From: Nitrosomonas sp. Nm132
GTDB taxonomy: Bacteria; Pseudomonadota; Gammaproteobacteria; Burkholderiales; Nitrosomonadaceae
Length of the DNA stretch: 64,000 nucleotides
Assembly: GCF_900100485.1 (NCBI RefSeq)
Contig: NZ_FNDH01000007.1
Location: 45,582-109,581, forward strand
Direction: 5' to 3'
In this document: in pieces, positions 17,766 through 26,676 of the stretch
Layout: the number at the start of each line of letters is the position of its first letter
Numbering within the stretch: the first letter of the stretch is position 1
Notes under the pieces: model-generated
The model's input: the letters and a program-made list of their open reading frames with translations, nothing else
The model's database searches: none
What the model was told of the DNA's origin: nothing
Translations under genes and position numbers: made by a program

Positions 17766-18734
17766 ATGAGCAAGCTTTTACTTATGTACAGTAATCTACG
17801 GCCTTCTCAGGAGCATATCGAGCGGTTAAAAGCGCTGCGCGAAGATATGGAAGTGGTTGTTGCTGATTCAGAAGAGATTGCCGTTCGCCATGCTGCCGAT
17901 ACTGAGATCATCCTGGGGCACCGTTATTTGCGCCAAACACTTCCTCATGTGCGATGCCTGAAATGGATTCAAAGTACTGCGGCCGGACCGCATCATTTGC
18001 TATCTTCTGACTTACGCAGGGTTAATCCCATACTAACCCGTTGTACTGCTTTCTCGGATATCGTTGCATGGCATGCCTTTACACTGGCGCTAACCATGGT
18101 GCGACGTATCCCCGAGGCGATTAAGGCCCAGCAACAAGGCATATGGGCGCATTCGCCTTTCAATATGCTGCCAATTCCTCAAACCGCTATGGTTTTCGGT
18201 GTGGGTTGTATCGGAAGAGAATTGGCCAGGATTCTCCGTAGAAATGGATTAACAGTCCTTGGTGTGACGAGAAAGTATTCTCCTGAAGCAAAGGCTGTCT
18301 GCGATGAATTATTTTGCGCCAATAACAACTGGCGTGAACATTTACGTCGTGCGGATCTCTGCTTTATTACGCTGCCATTGACCAAAGATACCCACCATCT
18401 TTTTGATGAAACTATTTTGCGAGCACTTCCCCAGCATGCTGTACTGATTAACATTGGCCGAGGTGGAGTGGTTGATACCGATGCGCTGGTTAGCATACTG
18501 CGGGAAGGGCGTCTGGGAGGTGCTGCACTTGATGTCATTGACCCTATTCCTTCTTCTTCGGCCGACCCAATCTGGGCTACACCCCACCTGCTTATTACGC
18601 CCAAGGTGGCAGTATTTCATCCGGAATACCAAAAGAAACTGGAAGCATTTATTGAAAATCAGGTTAGAAGCTATTTGAAAGGCGAAGCACTGCTGGATAT
18701 GATTACTCTGGATGATTTGGCTGGAGGGGGCTGA
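17766..18734 (+). CDS. D-2-hydroxyacid dehydrogenase-like protein with altered catalytic residues
   Basis: A 322-residue protein with the NAD-binding fingerprint VFGVGCIGRELARIL (about residues 139-153) and the late family block INIGRGGVVDTDALVSIL..GGAALDV. Arg232 of the catalytic triad is kept (IGRGG). The position of the catalytic Glu is Asp259 (DVID), and the TPH histidine is Lys280 (LLITPKVAVFH). Family members normally need Glu and His for hydride transfer chemistry, so this protein may have lost or changed activity. It lies between a glycosyltransferase and an aldolase-like gene. Confidence 0.8.
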   Translation: MSKLLLMYSNLRPSQEHIERLKALREDMEVVVADSEEIAVRHAADTEIILGHRYLRQTLPHVRCLKWIQSTAAGPHHLLSSDLRRVNPILTRCTAFSDIVAWHAFTLALTMVRRIPEAIKAQQQGIWAHSPFNMLPIPQTAMVFGVGCIGRELARILRRNGLTVLGVTRKYSPEAKAVCDELFCANNNWREHLRRADLCFITLPLTKDTHHLFDETILRALPQHAVLINIGRGGVVDTDALVSILREGRLGGAALDVIDPIPSSSADPIWATPHLLITPKVAVFHPEYQKKLEAFIENQVRSYLKGEALLDMITLDDLAGGG

Positions 18735-18736
18735 GG

Positions 18737-19573
18737 ATGAGTTACGGAAATGATTTTGTATTGACACTTTTTACCAATGATAGTGAATTGGCTAGCCGCG
18801 CTGATGCGGCAGGAATCAACCGCATTGGCCTTGATCTTGAAATGCTGGGTAAAGCTGAACGGCAGCAGCATTTGAATACCTGGATTTCTGATCATAAGGA
18901 AGAGCAGCTACTCGCTTTGCGGCAGACCCTGAAGAAAGCTAAACTTTTTGTGCGAACCAACCCACCCCATCCCGGCTTGCGTGATGAAATCGATCGTTAC
19001 ATTGAGGTTGGCGCAGAAGTGCTCATGCTCCCAATGTTCCGTACCGCTGAAGAAGCCGCAGATTTCATTAGCTATGTTGATGGTCGAGCAGAAGTTTCGC
19101 TACTGATCGAAACAGCCGCCGCCGCCGTGCGTATTGATGATATTGTGCGGCTTAAAGGAATTGATGAGATTCATATTGGACTGAACGATTTGCATCTTGA
19201 TCTTGGTTTGAAGAGTCACTTCGAACTCCTGCGCTACCAATTTATGAATACCCTTTCAGACATCGTTCATAGCGCAGGTTTTCCTTTTGGTTTTGGTGGC
19301 ATTGGTCGGGTAAAAGATGATCGCCTGCCTATTCCATCTGACCTCATCTACGCCCAATATCCACGTTTGAGGGCTGACCGGGCGCTCGTATCCAGAGTTT
19401 TTACCTCTCCAGACTATACTTGTCTTGATCTAACCCGAGAAGTTGCGGCTTTCCGCAACCGTATGGATGAGTGGTATGAACGCCCGCAGCAGGACCTGAT
19501 GGAAGCATGGGACAAGCTTTGGGTAGCGGCAAGTACTATTCAAACTAATAAAAAATTAGGCAAAAAATTTTAA
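18737..19573 (+). CDS. HpcH/HpaI aldolase/citrate-lyase-like protein
   Basis: A 278-residue (beta/alpha)8-barrel protein. LLIETAAAAVRIDDIV contains the metal-binding Glu (residue 125), and IHIGLNDLHLDLGL contains the second metal ligand Asp, the pattern of HpcH/HpaI class II aldolases that cleave or form C-C bonds with pyruvate-type enolates. GGAGGGGG lies just upstream and overlaps the previous gene. With the dehydrogenase-like and glycosyltransferase genes it suggests synthesis of an unusual acidic sugar or 2-oxo-acid precursor for a glycan; this is inference from context. Confidence 0.75.
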   Translation: MSYGNDFVLTLFTNDSELASRADAAGINRIGLDLEMLGKAERQQHLNTWISDHKEEQLLALRQTLKKAKLFVRTNPPHPGLRDEIDRYIEVGAEVLMLPMFRTAEEAADFISYVDGRAEVSLLIETAAAAVRIDDIVRLKGIDEIHIGLNDLHLDLGLKSHFELLRYQFMNTLSDIVHSAGFPFGFGGIGRVKDDRLPIPSDLIYAQYPRLRADRALVSRVFTSPDYTCLDLTREVAAFRNRMDEWYERPQQDLMEAWDKLWVAASTIQTNKKLGKKF

Positions 19574-19680
19574 TTGAGAGGTGACGTTGCTGATCGAGAT
19601 GTTTCATGCAGGAAATAGCCTATACTGTGGCATTTTTCAAGCCCATAATAATCCGCGAAATTCTTCTGAAAAATGAAAAG

Positions 19681-19710
19681 ACTCCGGACTGATTCCGGAG
19701 TGAATTTTCT
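19681..19710 (+). terminator. Probable intrinsic terminator
   Basis: ACTCCGGA (19681-19688) and TCCGGAGT (19694-19701) pair around a 5-nt loop. A weak gaattttct tail follows, and an A-rich tract precedes it. It closes the glycosyltransferase-dehydrogenase-aldolase operon. Confidence 0.6.
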
Positions 19711-19747
19711 ACACTTAACACAATAAAGTCTATAAAAACACCATATT

Positions 19748-20539
19748 ATGAAAATAGGAATTGTCCTGGCTTACCACAATTTTGTGAACAAATTCATATT
19801 GCCATGTTTAAATTCTATAGTTGATCACATTAAGTGTGAAAAATTCGTCTGTGTATTCGATAACGAATCCAGCCATAAAGACAATTTTAAAGTTGCAGAT
19901 TTTTGTAATGCCAGAAATGACTTTCGCTATATTCGGATAGATGATCAAAATAAAAATGGTGGCTTGACGGGTGCCTGGAATAAAGGAGTCGATTTATGTA
20001 TTCAAAACGACTGCGAAATTATTTTTATCATGAATGATGATATTTTAATTAATGAAACATGGGAGCACTTTGTTTCGTCCCTCATTGCTGATGATGTTAT
20101 TTATGGACCTATCACAAATAATCCTGGTCATGCCTGGGTTAACAAGAGCAGGCGTTGGACATTCAATCATCTTTTTCATCAAAGTGAGAAAAAACAATAT
20201 TCTCATGACGGCAGAAGTAGAAATGAAAATCCAATAAAAGTCGGGTTTGTTAATGGTTTTTGCTTTGGGTGTACGGCAAAAACATTTATCAACAATAGAT
20301 ATGACGATAAACATTACTTCAATCCAGCGTTTCCTTTTGAAGGGAATGAAACCGAATTTCAAATAAGGTTATTTAACCTAAAGCCAACTAACGACAATCA
20401 ACAGAATAAGAGAATTTTAAATTCATTATCCGCTCATGACAGGGCAATAGTTGTCCCAAGATGTTATGTTGATCATTATAAAAATCACGCCTGGAGAACA
20501 CAGGGAGGTGGCAGGTATGCCAAGGAGCAATTTACTTGA
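19748..20539 (+). CDS. Glycosyltransferase family 2-like protein, AT-rich
   Basis: A 263-residue protein beginning MKIGIVLAYHNFVNKFILPCLNSI. GGLTGAWNKGVDLCIQNDCEIIFIMNDDI (residues about 73-101) matches the GT2 GN-x-G..N-x-G and DD(D) region that binds the sugar nucleotide and metal. The gene is markedly more AT-rich than the operon upstream and has its own upstream region, suggesting separate acquisition. It converges on the minus-strand lipoprotein gene. Acceptor unknown. Confidence 0.75.
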   Translation: MKIGIVLAYHNFVNKFILPCLNSIVDHIKCEKFVCVFDNESSHKDNFKVADFCNARNDFRYIRIDDQNKNGGLTGAWNKGVDLCIQNDCEIIFIMNDDILINETWEHFVSSLIADDVIYGPITNNPGHAWVNKSRRWTFNHLFHQSEKKQYSHDGRSRNENPIKVGFVNGFCFGCTAKTFINNRYDDKHYFNPAFPFEGNETEFQIRLFNLKPTNDNQQNKRILNSLSAHDRAIVVPRCYVDHYKNHAWRTQGGGRYAKEQFT

Positions 20540-20638
20540 TATTCAGCAGCGTGCTGTGACGCCATACCGGATTTTCAATTTTTCTGGAAATTGTATATTT
20601 TGAGTATAACGATGACGTGTTCTTGCAATAGCAATCAC

Positions 20639-21958
20639 TTACTTGGTTATTTTGGTAAATTCACACCTTTCTTTAATAAGCGGGGATGTATTGGGATTGC
20701 CGATCCCATTGGCAATCAGTGCGACCACCCGTTCATCATTGGTATAGCCCACATGGGCTTCCAGCGGATTAGCAAGACCCTGAACATCAAACGCATTAAT
20801 GATTTTGGCCACATTGATAGTGACATTGGTGATGCTCGGGCATAATCTGGAATCGAGATATTTCTCACTGAAACCCCTGGATATTCCATAACTTAATAGA
20901 TCATTGGGATCACTAAAGGCGATAATGGATGTTTCACTAAGCATGCGCTGATTGTAATGCGCGCCTTCAGGTTCGCAATACGCTGCTTCCTGCCCAACCA
21001 CCTCGGGAAGCTCTCTGCCTAATTGCAGTACCGGGAGCTGATTAGATAACATGAAAACAGGGATGTGTTTGTTTCGGAGTACTTCCATTGCTTTGGTAGA
21101 GGCTGCGGTCTTAAGTTTCTGCTGGTCTTCTGGTAGTAAACTAAAATACTTTTCCGGGTTTTCCAACATATCGGCAATACGCTGGAAACCATCAATCGTG
21201 ATACGACTACCTAGGCTATGTGAGATAACAACATAATCATCATGGCTTAATTTGTCGATGTGCTCATCGCCCAAGCCTTGGCACACATGTTTTCCATCCT
21301 TAGGGAGATCCTGCCAATATTGTGTTGCCATCCAACAGAATGACTGGCCAAATGCCGCCAGGATAAGTTGCCTGCTTTTTCCTAAATAAATAATGGGATC
21401 TGGCGTGGTGTCATTGCTGAATTTTTTTAGCGCGCTGTTAATTCTGGCTCTCCGGAACTCGTGTTCTCCAGAATTATCGAAAGCTAGCAATGCTTTTTCT
21501 GGTCGGGAAATTTCCGACCAGGTGAGTTCGTAAAAGGTAAGTTTCTTACTCGCATCTTCATTCAGCAGGCGCGTTATGCGCAAATTACCAAGGCTTTGGT
21601 CGGGAAACAATGGAGCGGCCAAAGTGATATTCTTGGAATCTCCCGAACGACTGTTCAAGTTTAATGCCTTAGCTAATTTTTCCAAAAATTCAGTGGAATA
21701 ACCTGGAATATGATCGCCTACACCATGTACCATCAGGACTTTGGTCTCTCCCTCTTTTTTGCCCAGCCCTGGTTCAATCCCTGCAAAAGGTTTACCTTGC
21801 ACTTGACATATTCGGGTATCTTCACTTTCAGCTTTTTCCAGGAGGGCTTGCGTCACCCCTTTACTGATGCTGGCGCAACCTGATAAAAAAATGGCGATTG
21901 AGAGAAAGATAATTAACCCTATAATCTTTATGCTTGAATGGTAAGCGTTTATCATCAT
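20639..21958 (-). CDS. Lipoprotein with alpha/beta-hydrolase-like domain
   Basis: A 439-residue protein starting at ATG 21958. The longer frame to 22168 overlaps the next gene and has no signal. The signal ends in LSGC (a lipobox near residue 26). The body has TKVLMVHGVGDHIPGYSTEFLEKL, like the oxyanion-hole strand HG of alpha/beta hydrolases, and VVISHSLGSRITIDGFQRI, which carries the G/H-x-S-L-G nucleophile elbow. It is probably a membrane-anchored esterase, lipase or amidase of the envelope; substrate unknown. It lies 31 bases downstream of the DUF4105 gene, likely one operon. Confidence 0.7.
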   Translation of the reverse strand: MMINAYHSSIKIIGLIIFLSIAIFLSGCASISKGVTQALLEKAESEDTRICQVQGKPFAGIEPGLGKKEGETKVLMVHGVGDHIPGYSTEFLEKLAKALNLNSRSGDSKNITLAAPLFPDQSLGNLRITRLLNEDASKKLTFYELTWSEISRPEKALLAFDNSGEHEFRRARINSALKKFSNDTTPDPIIYLGKSRQLILAAFGQSFCWMATQYWQDLPKDGKHVCQGLGDEHIDKLSHDDYVVISHSLGSRITIDGFQRIADMLENPEKYFSLLPEDQQKLKTAASTKAMEVLRNKHIPVFMLSNQLPVLQLGRELPEVVGQEAAYCEPEGAHYNQRMLSETSIIAFSDPNDLLSYGISRGFSEKYLDSRLCPSITNVTINVAKIINAFDVQGLANPLEAHVGYTNDERVVALIANGIGNPNTSPLIKERCEFTKITK

Positions 21959-21989
21959 GGTTTTATGAGTTAAGCGGTGATTTCTGGAC

Positions 21990-23096
21990 TCAGTGCGTTG
22001 CTGGAGCGCCATTTCTAAACTCCTCTCGAATACGACGTGAAAAATCCGCGGTATCATCAGCTGTCTGCGCGCGGGCATTGATATGAGACTTCTGTTGTAA
22101 TTCAGAAAAAGATAAATCGCCGGCATCCAAGCGACCGTATTCATATAACAGTTCCGGTACATAACCACTTGTCAGAATTTTCCAGCTAAATGGCGGATGC
22201 GTCGGATTGACGCGAGTGTTCAGCCATATGCTCGTCGTGCAGTTGGTCGTCAGGGTGTTGTAAAACTCGGGTTGGGTCTTTAGTGCATTGATTTTGCGCA
22301 TATACTCAAGGAACAACCGGCGACCATTCTCGATCGATCCGGAGATCCTGTAAATATAAACATCCTCCGGTGGATCATGACGATAGTTGGTGCGCAACCG
22401 TATTATGTCGCGTTCATCGGCCACTACGTAGATAAGTTCATATTGCCGGAAGAAACCCTTGATGGAGGAATAATCCTCGCCTTTCTCCTTGCGTGTTTCG
22501 ATGGAAATGGCGAGGTTGCCGCCACCCGTAAAGGCGAAGCTCAAGAATATATGTGCAATGGCTGGCCCCATCCAATAGGAAGCGACCATATCTACTGCCT
22601 CCAGTTCGCGCAAGTCGAAGTGTTTGTCGTAGTAGGCGGGCGTGTAATCAGTTTCACTGCGGTAATCGAAGTTGCGAATGTTGTGCACGGTAATCAAGTT
22701 GCCTTCGATCGTAGCGTACGGCAGCACCGCGACGTCCATTTGCCAGTCTCGCTCATTGGATGGTTCAATGCTGAGCCACCATACTAATAGCACTGTGAAT
22801 AGCGCGAAGTAACCGGCAATAGCTTGCCAGCGCCAACGGCGAGAGCCCAATGCAATCAACGCTGCGAGCGATACACCCGCAAATGCTGCGGCCAGAATAT
22901 TGCGCACCATATCGCTGGATGGCCCTGAAAAAATGAGGGCGAGCACACCCCATCCGCCAGCCGTTATCGTCAGCAAACTGAGCAACACTAGGCCCGCAAT
23001 GTGGGTAAATCGAATCCGCGGGCTCTTCATGAGGAGAAGCCTGCCGGCCTGATATTGCTTCCAAGGTCGCCGCTGCAAGCAGAGTGGAAGCAACAT
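21990..23096 (-). CDS. DUF4105 (Lnb N-terminal periplasmic domain) membrane protein
   Basis: A 368-residue protein. The start could be 23096 or, more typically for a membrane signal, ATG 23030 (MKSPRIRF); neither has a good ribosome site. Three hydrophobic segments occupy the first ~130 residues. The DUF4105 domain follows: VHNIRNFDYRSETDYTPAYYDKHFDLRELEAVDMVASYWMGP, AHIFLSFAFTGGGNLAISIETRKEKGEDYSS, and NTLTTNCTTSIW with the conserved NC(T/S) that resembles a papain-like active-site Cys. A related domain is found in lipoprotein N-acyl transferase Lnb. An acyltransferase or amidase on envelope lipids is possible. Confidence 0.75.
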   Translation of the reverse strand: MLLPLCLQRRPWKQYQAGRLLLMKSPRIRFTHIAGLVLLSLLTITAGGWGVLALIFSGPSSDMVRNILAAAFAGVSLAALIALGSRRWRWQAIAGYFALFTVLLVWWLSIEPSNERDWQMDVAVLPYATIEGNLITVHNIRNFDYRSETDYTPAYYDKHFDLRELEAVDMVASYWMGPAIAHIFLSFAFTGGGNLAISIETRKEKGEDYSSIKGFFRQYELIYVVADERDIIRLRTNYRHDPPEDVYIYRISGSIENGRRLFLEYMRKINALKTQPEFYNTLTTNCTTSIWLNTRVNPTHPPFSWKILTSGYVPELLYEYGRLDAGDLSFSELQQKSHINARAQTADDTADFSRRIREEFRNGAPATH

Positions 23097-23249
23097 GACA
23101 AGTTTGTTCGTTGAGTGAAGACCACGTTCATATCTGAGCCTCCCTTATTGCAACATATCGTCGCCACTGGAATGATCAGGCGCCGAAAAGCGCTAGTGCT
23201 GCCGCCATAGTGTTCCCACAACGTCAGCGACTCGGCTCAGCGTGACCCG

Positions 23250-23708
23250 TTATTTTACCGTGTAACCCCGGCCTTCAAAGCAGGTAGCATAGGCACGTTG
23301 AAAGTGTTGTTGCTGCTGTGCTATAGCCTGCTGCTGTTGAGTTGCTGCCTGTTCATTACTCACTTGCTTGTGGCGTTGCCTTGCGCCGCCTAGCAGCGTT
23401 CCTCCTGCTGCGCCAATCGCGGCACCTTTTCCAGCGTCACCCGCAATCGCGCCAATCGCGGCGCCACCCAGCGCTCCGCGAGCAGCGCCGCCTACCCGTT
23501 CACCACCAACGCTTTGTTGTGCTGGCAGCGTGGCTTGCATTGGATCATAGCCCGACTGCTCCTTAGCCCAGGCATAGCACTCGGCCTCATCCTTCTGCTG
23601 TTGTTCTATTGACTGCTCCTTTGCAGGATAAACAGTCAGTTGCGCACTCGCCGGGGCGCTGACAAGGGCTGCAAACATCATGAGTGATAGGATGGATTTC
23701 GGAATCAT
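23250..23708 (-). CDS. Glycine-zipper exported protein
   Basis: A 152-residue protein with a signal peptide (MIPKSILSLMMFAALVSAPASA). The region around residues 45-65 (ECYAWAKEQSGYDPM) is the motif found in glycine-zipper envelope proteins. A repetitive glycine zipper (RGALGGAAIGAIAGDAGKGAAIGAAGGTLLGG, about 80-111) is followed by a Gln-rich helix and a C-terminal CFEGRGYTVK. Such proteins insert in or bridge the outer membrane; the specific function is unknown. It may share transcription with the Spy/CpxP-like gene upstream (63 bases apart). Confidence 0.75.
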   Translation of the reverse strand: MIPKSILSLMMFAALVSAPASAQLTVYPAKEQSIEQQQKDEAECYAWAKEQSGYDPMQATLPAQQSVGGERVGGAARGALGGAAIGAIAGDAGKGAAIGAAGGTLLGGARQRHKQVSNEQAATQQQQAIAQQQQHFQRAYATCFEGRGYTVK

Positions 23709-23771
23709 TTTCCTTGCCTCTTGTATATATTCAAAAATACCTGAAGCCTGGTTACTCTGAGCGTCTTTGTC

Positions 23772-24269
23772 TTACTCCACCAATGGAATCAATTCCGCAA
23801 GCTCGTACCGTACGATGGCTCGAACCTTGTTCTCGATCTGAATGTAACGCGCCACTTTTGTGCCAGGAAGAACTTTGCTGAGTTTGGGCACATATAACCG
23901 TTTTAAATTAGCTTCGGCCATTTCGATGGCAATGGCTTCATCAATCAATTGGGTCGCTGTTTCATTTAACATCGCACCTTTATTGAAGGCTGTGGCATAG
24001 TCATTAATCACCTTATTCAGGCGCTGATCAATCTGCTGGAGGTCCTTCTGGTAGGCGTCGTAGACAGGCCAGAACGCCTTTGCTTCCGCTTCGGTCAGGT
24101 TCATATTGCTGGCAACCAGCAATTTTTTATCCGCGATGATTTTCTGACGTAAGATTTCCATATTGCTGGTTGCATTGCCTTCTTCTTCAGCGTAGGTGGG
24201 CAGCGTTAGCGTTGCAGCAAAAATCAATAAAGCAAGACACAGTATGTTCACCCAATATTGCCTTTTCAT
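23772..24269 (-). CDS. Spy/CpxP-like periplasmic helical protein
   Basis: A 165-residue protein with a signal peptide (residues 7-27, TYA-EEE). The mature all-helical part has LLVASNMNLTEAEAKAFWPVYDAYQKDLQQIDQRLNKVINDY, i.e. an L-T-x-x-E/A helix-turn as in Spy/CpxP (LTxxQ-like) chaperone adaptors, though family membership is only approximate. A palindrome related to the TACGTG operator lies about 100 bases upstream, immediately next to element copy D. Probably an envelope-stress responsive chaperone. Confidence 0.65.
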   Translation of the reverse strand: MKRQYWVNILCLALLIFAATLTLPTYAEEEGNATSNMEILRQKIIADKKLLVASNMNLTEAEAKAFWPVYDAYQKDLQQIDQRLNKVINDYATAFNKGAMLNETATQLIDEAIAIEMAEANLKRLYVPKLSKVLPGTKVARYIQIENKVRAIVRYELAELIPLVE

Positions 24270-24366
24270 GTTTTTCTCCCCATCAGAAATGAAAGCCAGT
24301 GGTCCGATTGCCGAAATGTTTTCTTAATACCATGATCATTGTTTCTTATCTTCATCACCATCGCAA

Positions 24367-24382
24367 TACGTGTAAACACCTA
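24367..24382 (-). promoter_or_regulatory. Partial match to the palindromic operator, abutting an element
   Basis: TACGTG-taaa-CACCTA, one mismatch from the TACGTG-N4-CACGTA palindrome of 1644, 8128 and 8651. No -10 lies at the standard 21-nt distance on the minus strand, so activity is uncertain. Its last three bases overlap the CTAG target duplication of element copy D. Confidence 0.4.
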
Positions 24383-24549
24383 GCCCGAATATTTCATAAA
24401 TTGGCACGTGCCCTCACTTGTCTTTTGATTAATAAGAAAGATTTTGCTCAGTCGGGTGTATGAGTCACTACACTCCTCTTTCTCAAAACTTCCCTATTAA
24501 TCAAAATCCTGCGTGATCATCACGCGAATTTATGAAATATTCGGGCTAG
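24380..24549 (-). mobile_element. Dispersed palindromic element, full copy D
   Basis: Perfect 19-bp terminal repeats and perfect CTAG duplications. Minus orientation. It lies between the Spy/CpxP-like gene and the secretion operon. Confidence 0.95.
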
Positions 24550-25041
24550 CCGGGCTATTTCATCAGGCTGATCTATAATGTGATGCAAAGGCTGATATAT
24601 ACTCATCGTACTTCACGTTATTTCAACGGATTGCCAAAAATCGGCAAATATATCTGGTTTGGGTTCTGGGAATATAATGTCGAGTTTGGATAAAGACTTG
24701 TGGGTGCCATGAAAACCTTGCTGTCTCTCTATACATTTTTCAGTAAGATGGATAAACGAGGTGCAATTCATCAAAATTGATACAATGTATAGTGATTTAT
24801 AATTTGTATACTTTCAAATATCAAATTGAGAAATGTTCATAGGCATAAAAACTTTTGATATGTCAGTCAAATTCATGTCCATTTTTTTATCCTCATATTT
24901 TCTAATGAAAAATCTGATTTTAATAATTCTTGGATAGACTTAGCTTTTAGCAGCATTGGGCTAAGTAGCATATTATTATCCCTGATTGCATTGATTACAT
25001 TAATACAAGTCAAAATAGTTACTTTAGTTGAGAGGTCAAAA
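24550..25041. other. Non-coding region upstream of the secretion operon
   Basis: AT-rich and without a credible gene. The minus-strand frame at 24873-25124 runs over the start of gspG and has no family resemblance. The operon promoter is presumably near 24980-25020, but no hexamer pair is convincing enough to call. Confidence 0.5.
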
Positions 25042-25476
25042 ATGGAGTACTGCTCTAAGAATTCGCGCAAAAGTTCCGTCCGTGGGTTTACCCTGCTTGA
25101 GTTACTGGTGGTGATGGTCATCATAGGTTTGCTGGCTGCCTATGTCGGCCCCAAATATTTTTCGCAGGTAGGCAAGTCAGAAGTCAAAATGGCGCAGGCC
25201 CAGATTGATTCACTTGAAAAAGCCTTGCATCAATACCGTTTGGATGTAGGCAGTTATCCCACTACCGACCAAGGATTGAACGCGCTCGTGGCGCGACCTG
25301 GTAGCGAGCCAAAATGGCAGGGACCTTATCTTAGTAAAACACCTCCCTCTGATCCATGGGGAAAACCTTATCAATACAAGTATCCGGGTGAGCATGCAGA
25401 GTTTGATCTATTTTCATTAGGAAAAGATGGGCAGCCAGGCGGTACGGGTGAAGCTGCCGATATCGCCAACTGGTAG
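25042..25476 (+). CDS. gspG: Major pseudopilin GspG-like protein
   Basis: A 144-residue protein starting at ATG 25042, with GAGAGG about 8 nt upstream; the frame from 24991 lacks a site. The prepilin signal RGFTLLELLVVMVIIGLLAAYVGP has cleavage after Gly and Glu at +5. The C-terminal YPTTDQGLNALV..PKWQGPYLSKTPPSDPWGKPYQYKYPGEHAEFDLFSLGKDGQPGG is the calcium-binding GspG signature. It would form the periplasmic pseudopilus of the secretion machine. First gene of a ten-gene operon. No prepilin peptidase is in the window. Confidence 0.92.
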   Translation: MEYCSKNSRKSSVRGFTLLELLVVMVIIGLLAAYVGPKYFSQVGKSEVKMAQAQIDSLEKALHQYRLDVGSYPTTDQGLNALVARPGSEPKWQGPYLSKTPPSDPWGKPYQYKYPGEHAEFDLFSLGKDGQPGGTGEAADIANW

Positions 25477-25485
25477 AAAGGGTCA

Positions 25486-26676
25486 ATGCGTTACACTGTA
25501 AAAGCAGTTCTTGCTAAACAAGGCACAGTATCTCTCAAACTAGATGCGGCCAGCGAGCAGGAAGTCCGGCACCAGATTGCTGCTCAGGGTGGGATGGTGC
25601 TGAGTGTGCAACGGAGCTTGGTGGATTGGCTTCCCAAATCCGGAGCCAGAACGCGTTTTCCACTGACCCATTTCAGCCAGGAGCTCCTTTCTCTGTTAAC
25701 GGCAGGTCTCAGTTTGGTAGAAAGCATCGAGACACTCATTGAGAAAGAAGAAGATAGTGGCATACGCAAGATTATCCAGGAAATTCTCGCGCGCTTGTAT
25801 GAAGGCATGACCTTTTCGCATGCATTAGAGACCCACCCCCAGATATTTCCCGCATTGTATGTTGCAACAGTCAGGGCAAGCGAACGAACCGGTGATTTAC
25901 CTGAAGCGTTGACGCGTTTTATCGCCTATCAGACGCAAATGGATTTGGCGCGTAAAAAACTGGTGGGCGCTTCAATTTATCCGGTTTTACTCTTAGTGCT
26001 TGGACTGCTCGTGGCCGTTTTTCTGCTGCTTGTTGTCGTGCCTAAATTCAGTGCCATCTATGAAGATATCGGTGCGGACTTGCCCTGGCTATCCGTTATG
26101 TTGATCAAATGGGGGCGTTTGGTGCACGAAAGTGGCTGGATGCTAGCGGGAATCGTGACCGCCATCCTCGCTTTGACCACTTATGGTTTCACGCGGCCCG
26201 CGTTTCGAGCACGCTTAATGCAGTTGTTATGGCGTATCCCAGCCATTGGTGAGCGTATGCGGGTTTATCAACTCGCCCGGTTTTATAAAACACTGGGAAT
26301 GTTATTGCGAGGGGGTATTCCGATCACTAAAGCATTGGAAATGGTGAGCAATCTTTTGCAGCCTCATTTCCGGCCCAGGGTCATCGCAGCAGCAGCTCAC
26401 ATCCGTGAAGGCAAAACCATCTCCAGTGCGATGCAGATGGCAGAGTTAACGACTCCAGTAGGCAATCGGATGTTGCGCGTAGGCGAACGGACGGGTCTCA
26501 TGGGAGACATGATGGAGCGTATTGGTGGTTTTCATGATGAAGAAATCGCGCGCTGGGTCGAGTGGGCAACCAAGTTGATTGAGCCGTTGCTGATGGCGGT
26601 TATCGGCACGGTGATCGGTGGTATCATTATTTTAATGTATATGCCTATTTTTGAATTGGCAGGAAGTATCAATTGA
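25486..26676 (+). CDS. gspF: Inner-membrane platform protein GspF/PilC-like
   Basis: A 396-residue protein with two T2SF domains. Each carries the FxRxLxxLLxxGLxLxxAL-type helix (FSQELLSLLTAGLSLVESIETL at about 65-85, FYKTLGMLLRGGIPITKALEMV at about 268-289). Three membrane helices lie near 165-190, 215-235 and 370-390. It links the assembly ATPase to the pseudopilus. It follows gspG by 9 bases, and its stop overlaps the TTG start of gspE. Confidence 0.92.
   Translation: MRYTVKAVLAKQGTVSLKLDAASEQEVRHQIAAQGGMVLSVQRSLVDWLPKSGARTRFPLTHFSQELLSLLTAGLSLVESIETLIEKEEDSGIRKIIQEILARLYEGMTFSHALETHPQIFPALYVATVRASERTGDLPEALTRFIAYQTQMDLARKKLVGASIYPVLLLVLGLLVAVFLLLVVVPKFSAIYEDIGADLPWLSVMLIKWGRLVHESGWMLAGIVTAILALTTYGFTRPAFRARLMQLLWRIPAIGERMRVYQLARFYKTLGMLLRGGIPITKALEMVSNLLQPHFRPRVIAAAAHIREGKTISSAMQMAELTTPVGNRMLRVGERTGLMGDMMERIGGFHDEEIARWVEWATKLIEPLLMAVIGTVIGGIIILMYMPIFELAGSIN

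Noticed and set aside
22169..22200. Extended start of the lipoprotein hydrolase at 22168
   Set aside because: It would overlap the DUF4105 gene by ~180 bases and put 70 residues before a perfect lipoprotein signal; ATG 21958 is preferred.
24873..25124. Minus-strand open frame of 83 codons upstream of gspG
   Set aside because: It overlaps the start and signal region of gspG and has no recognisable motif.
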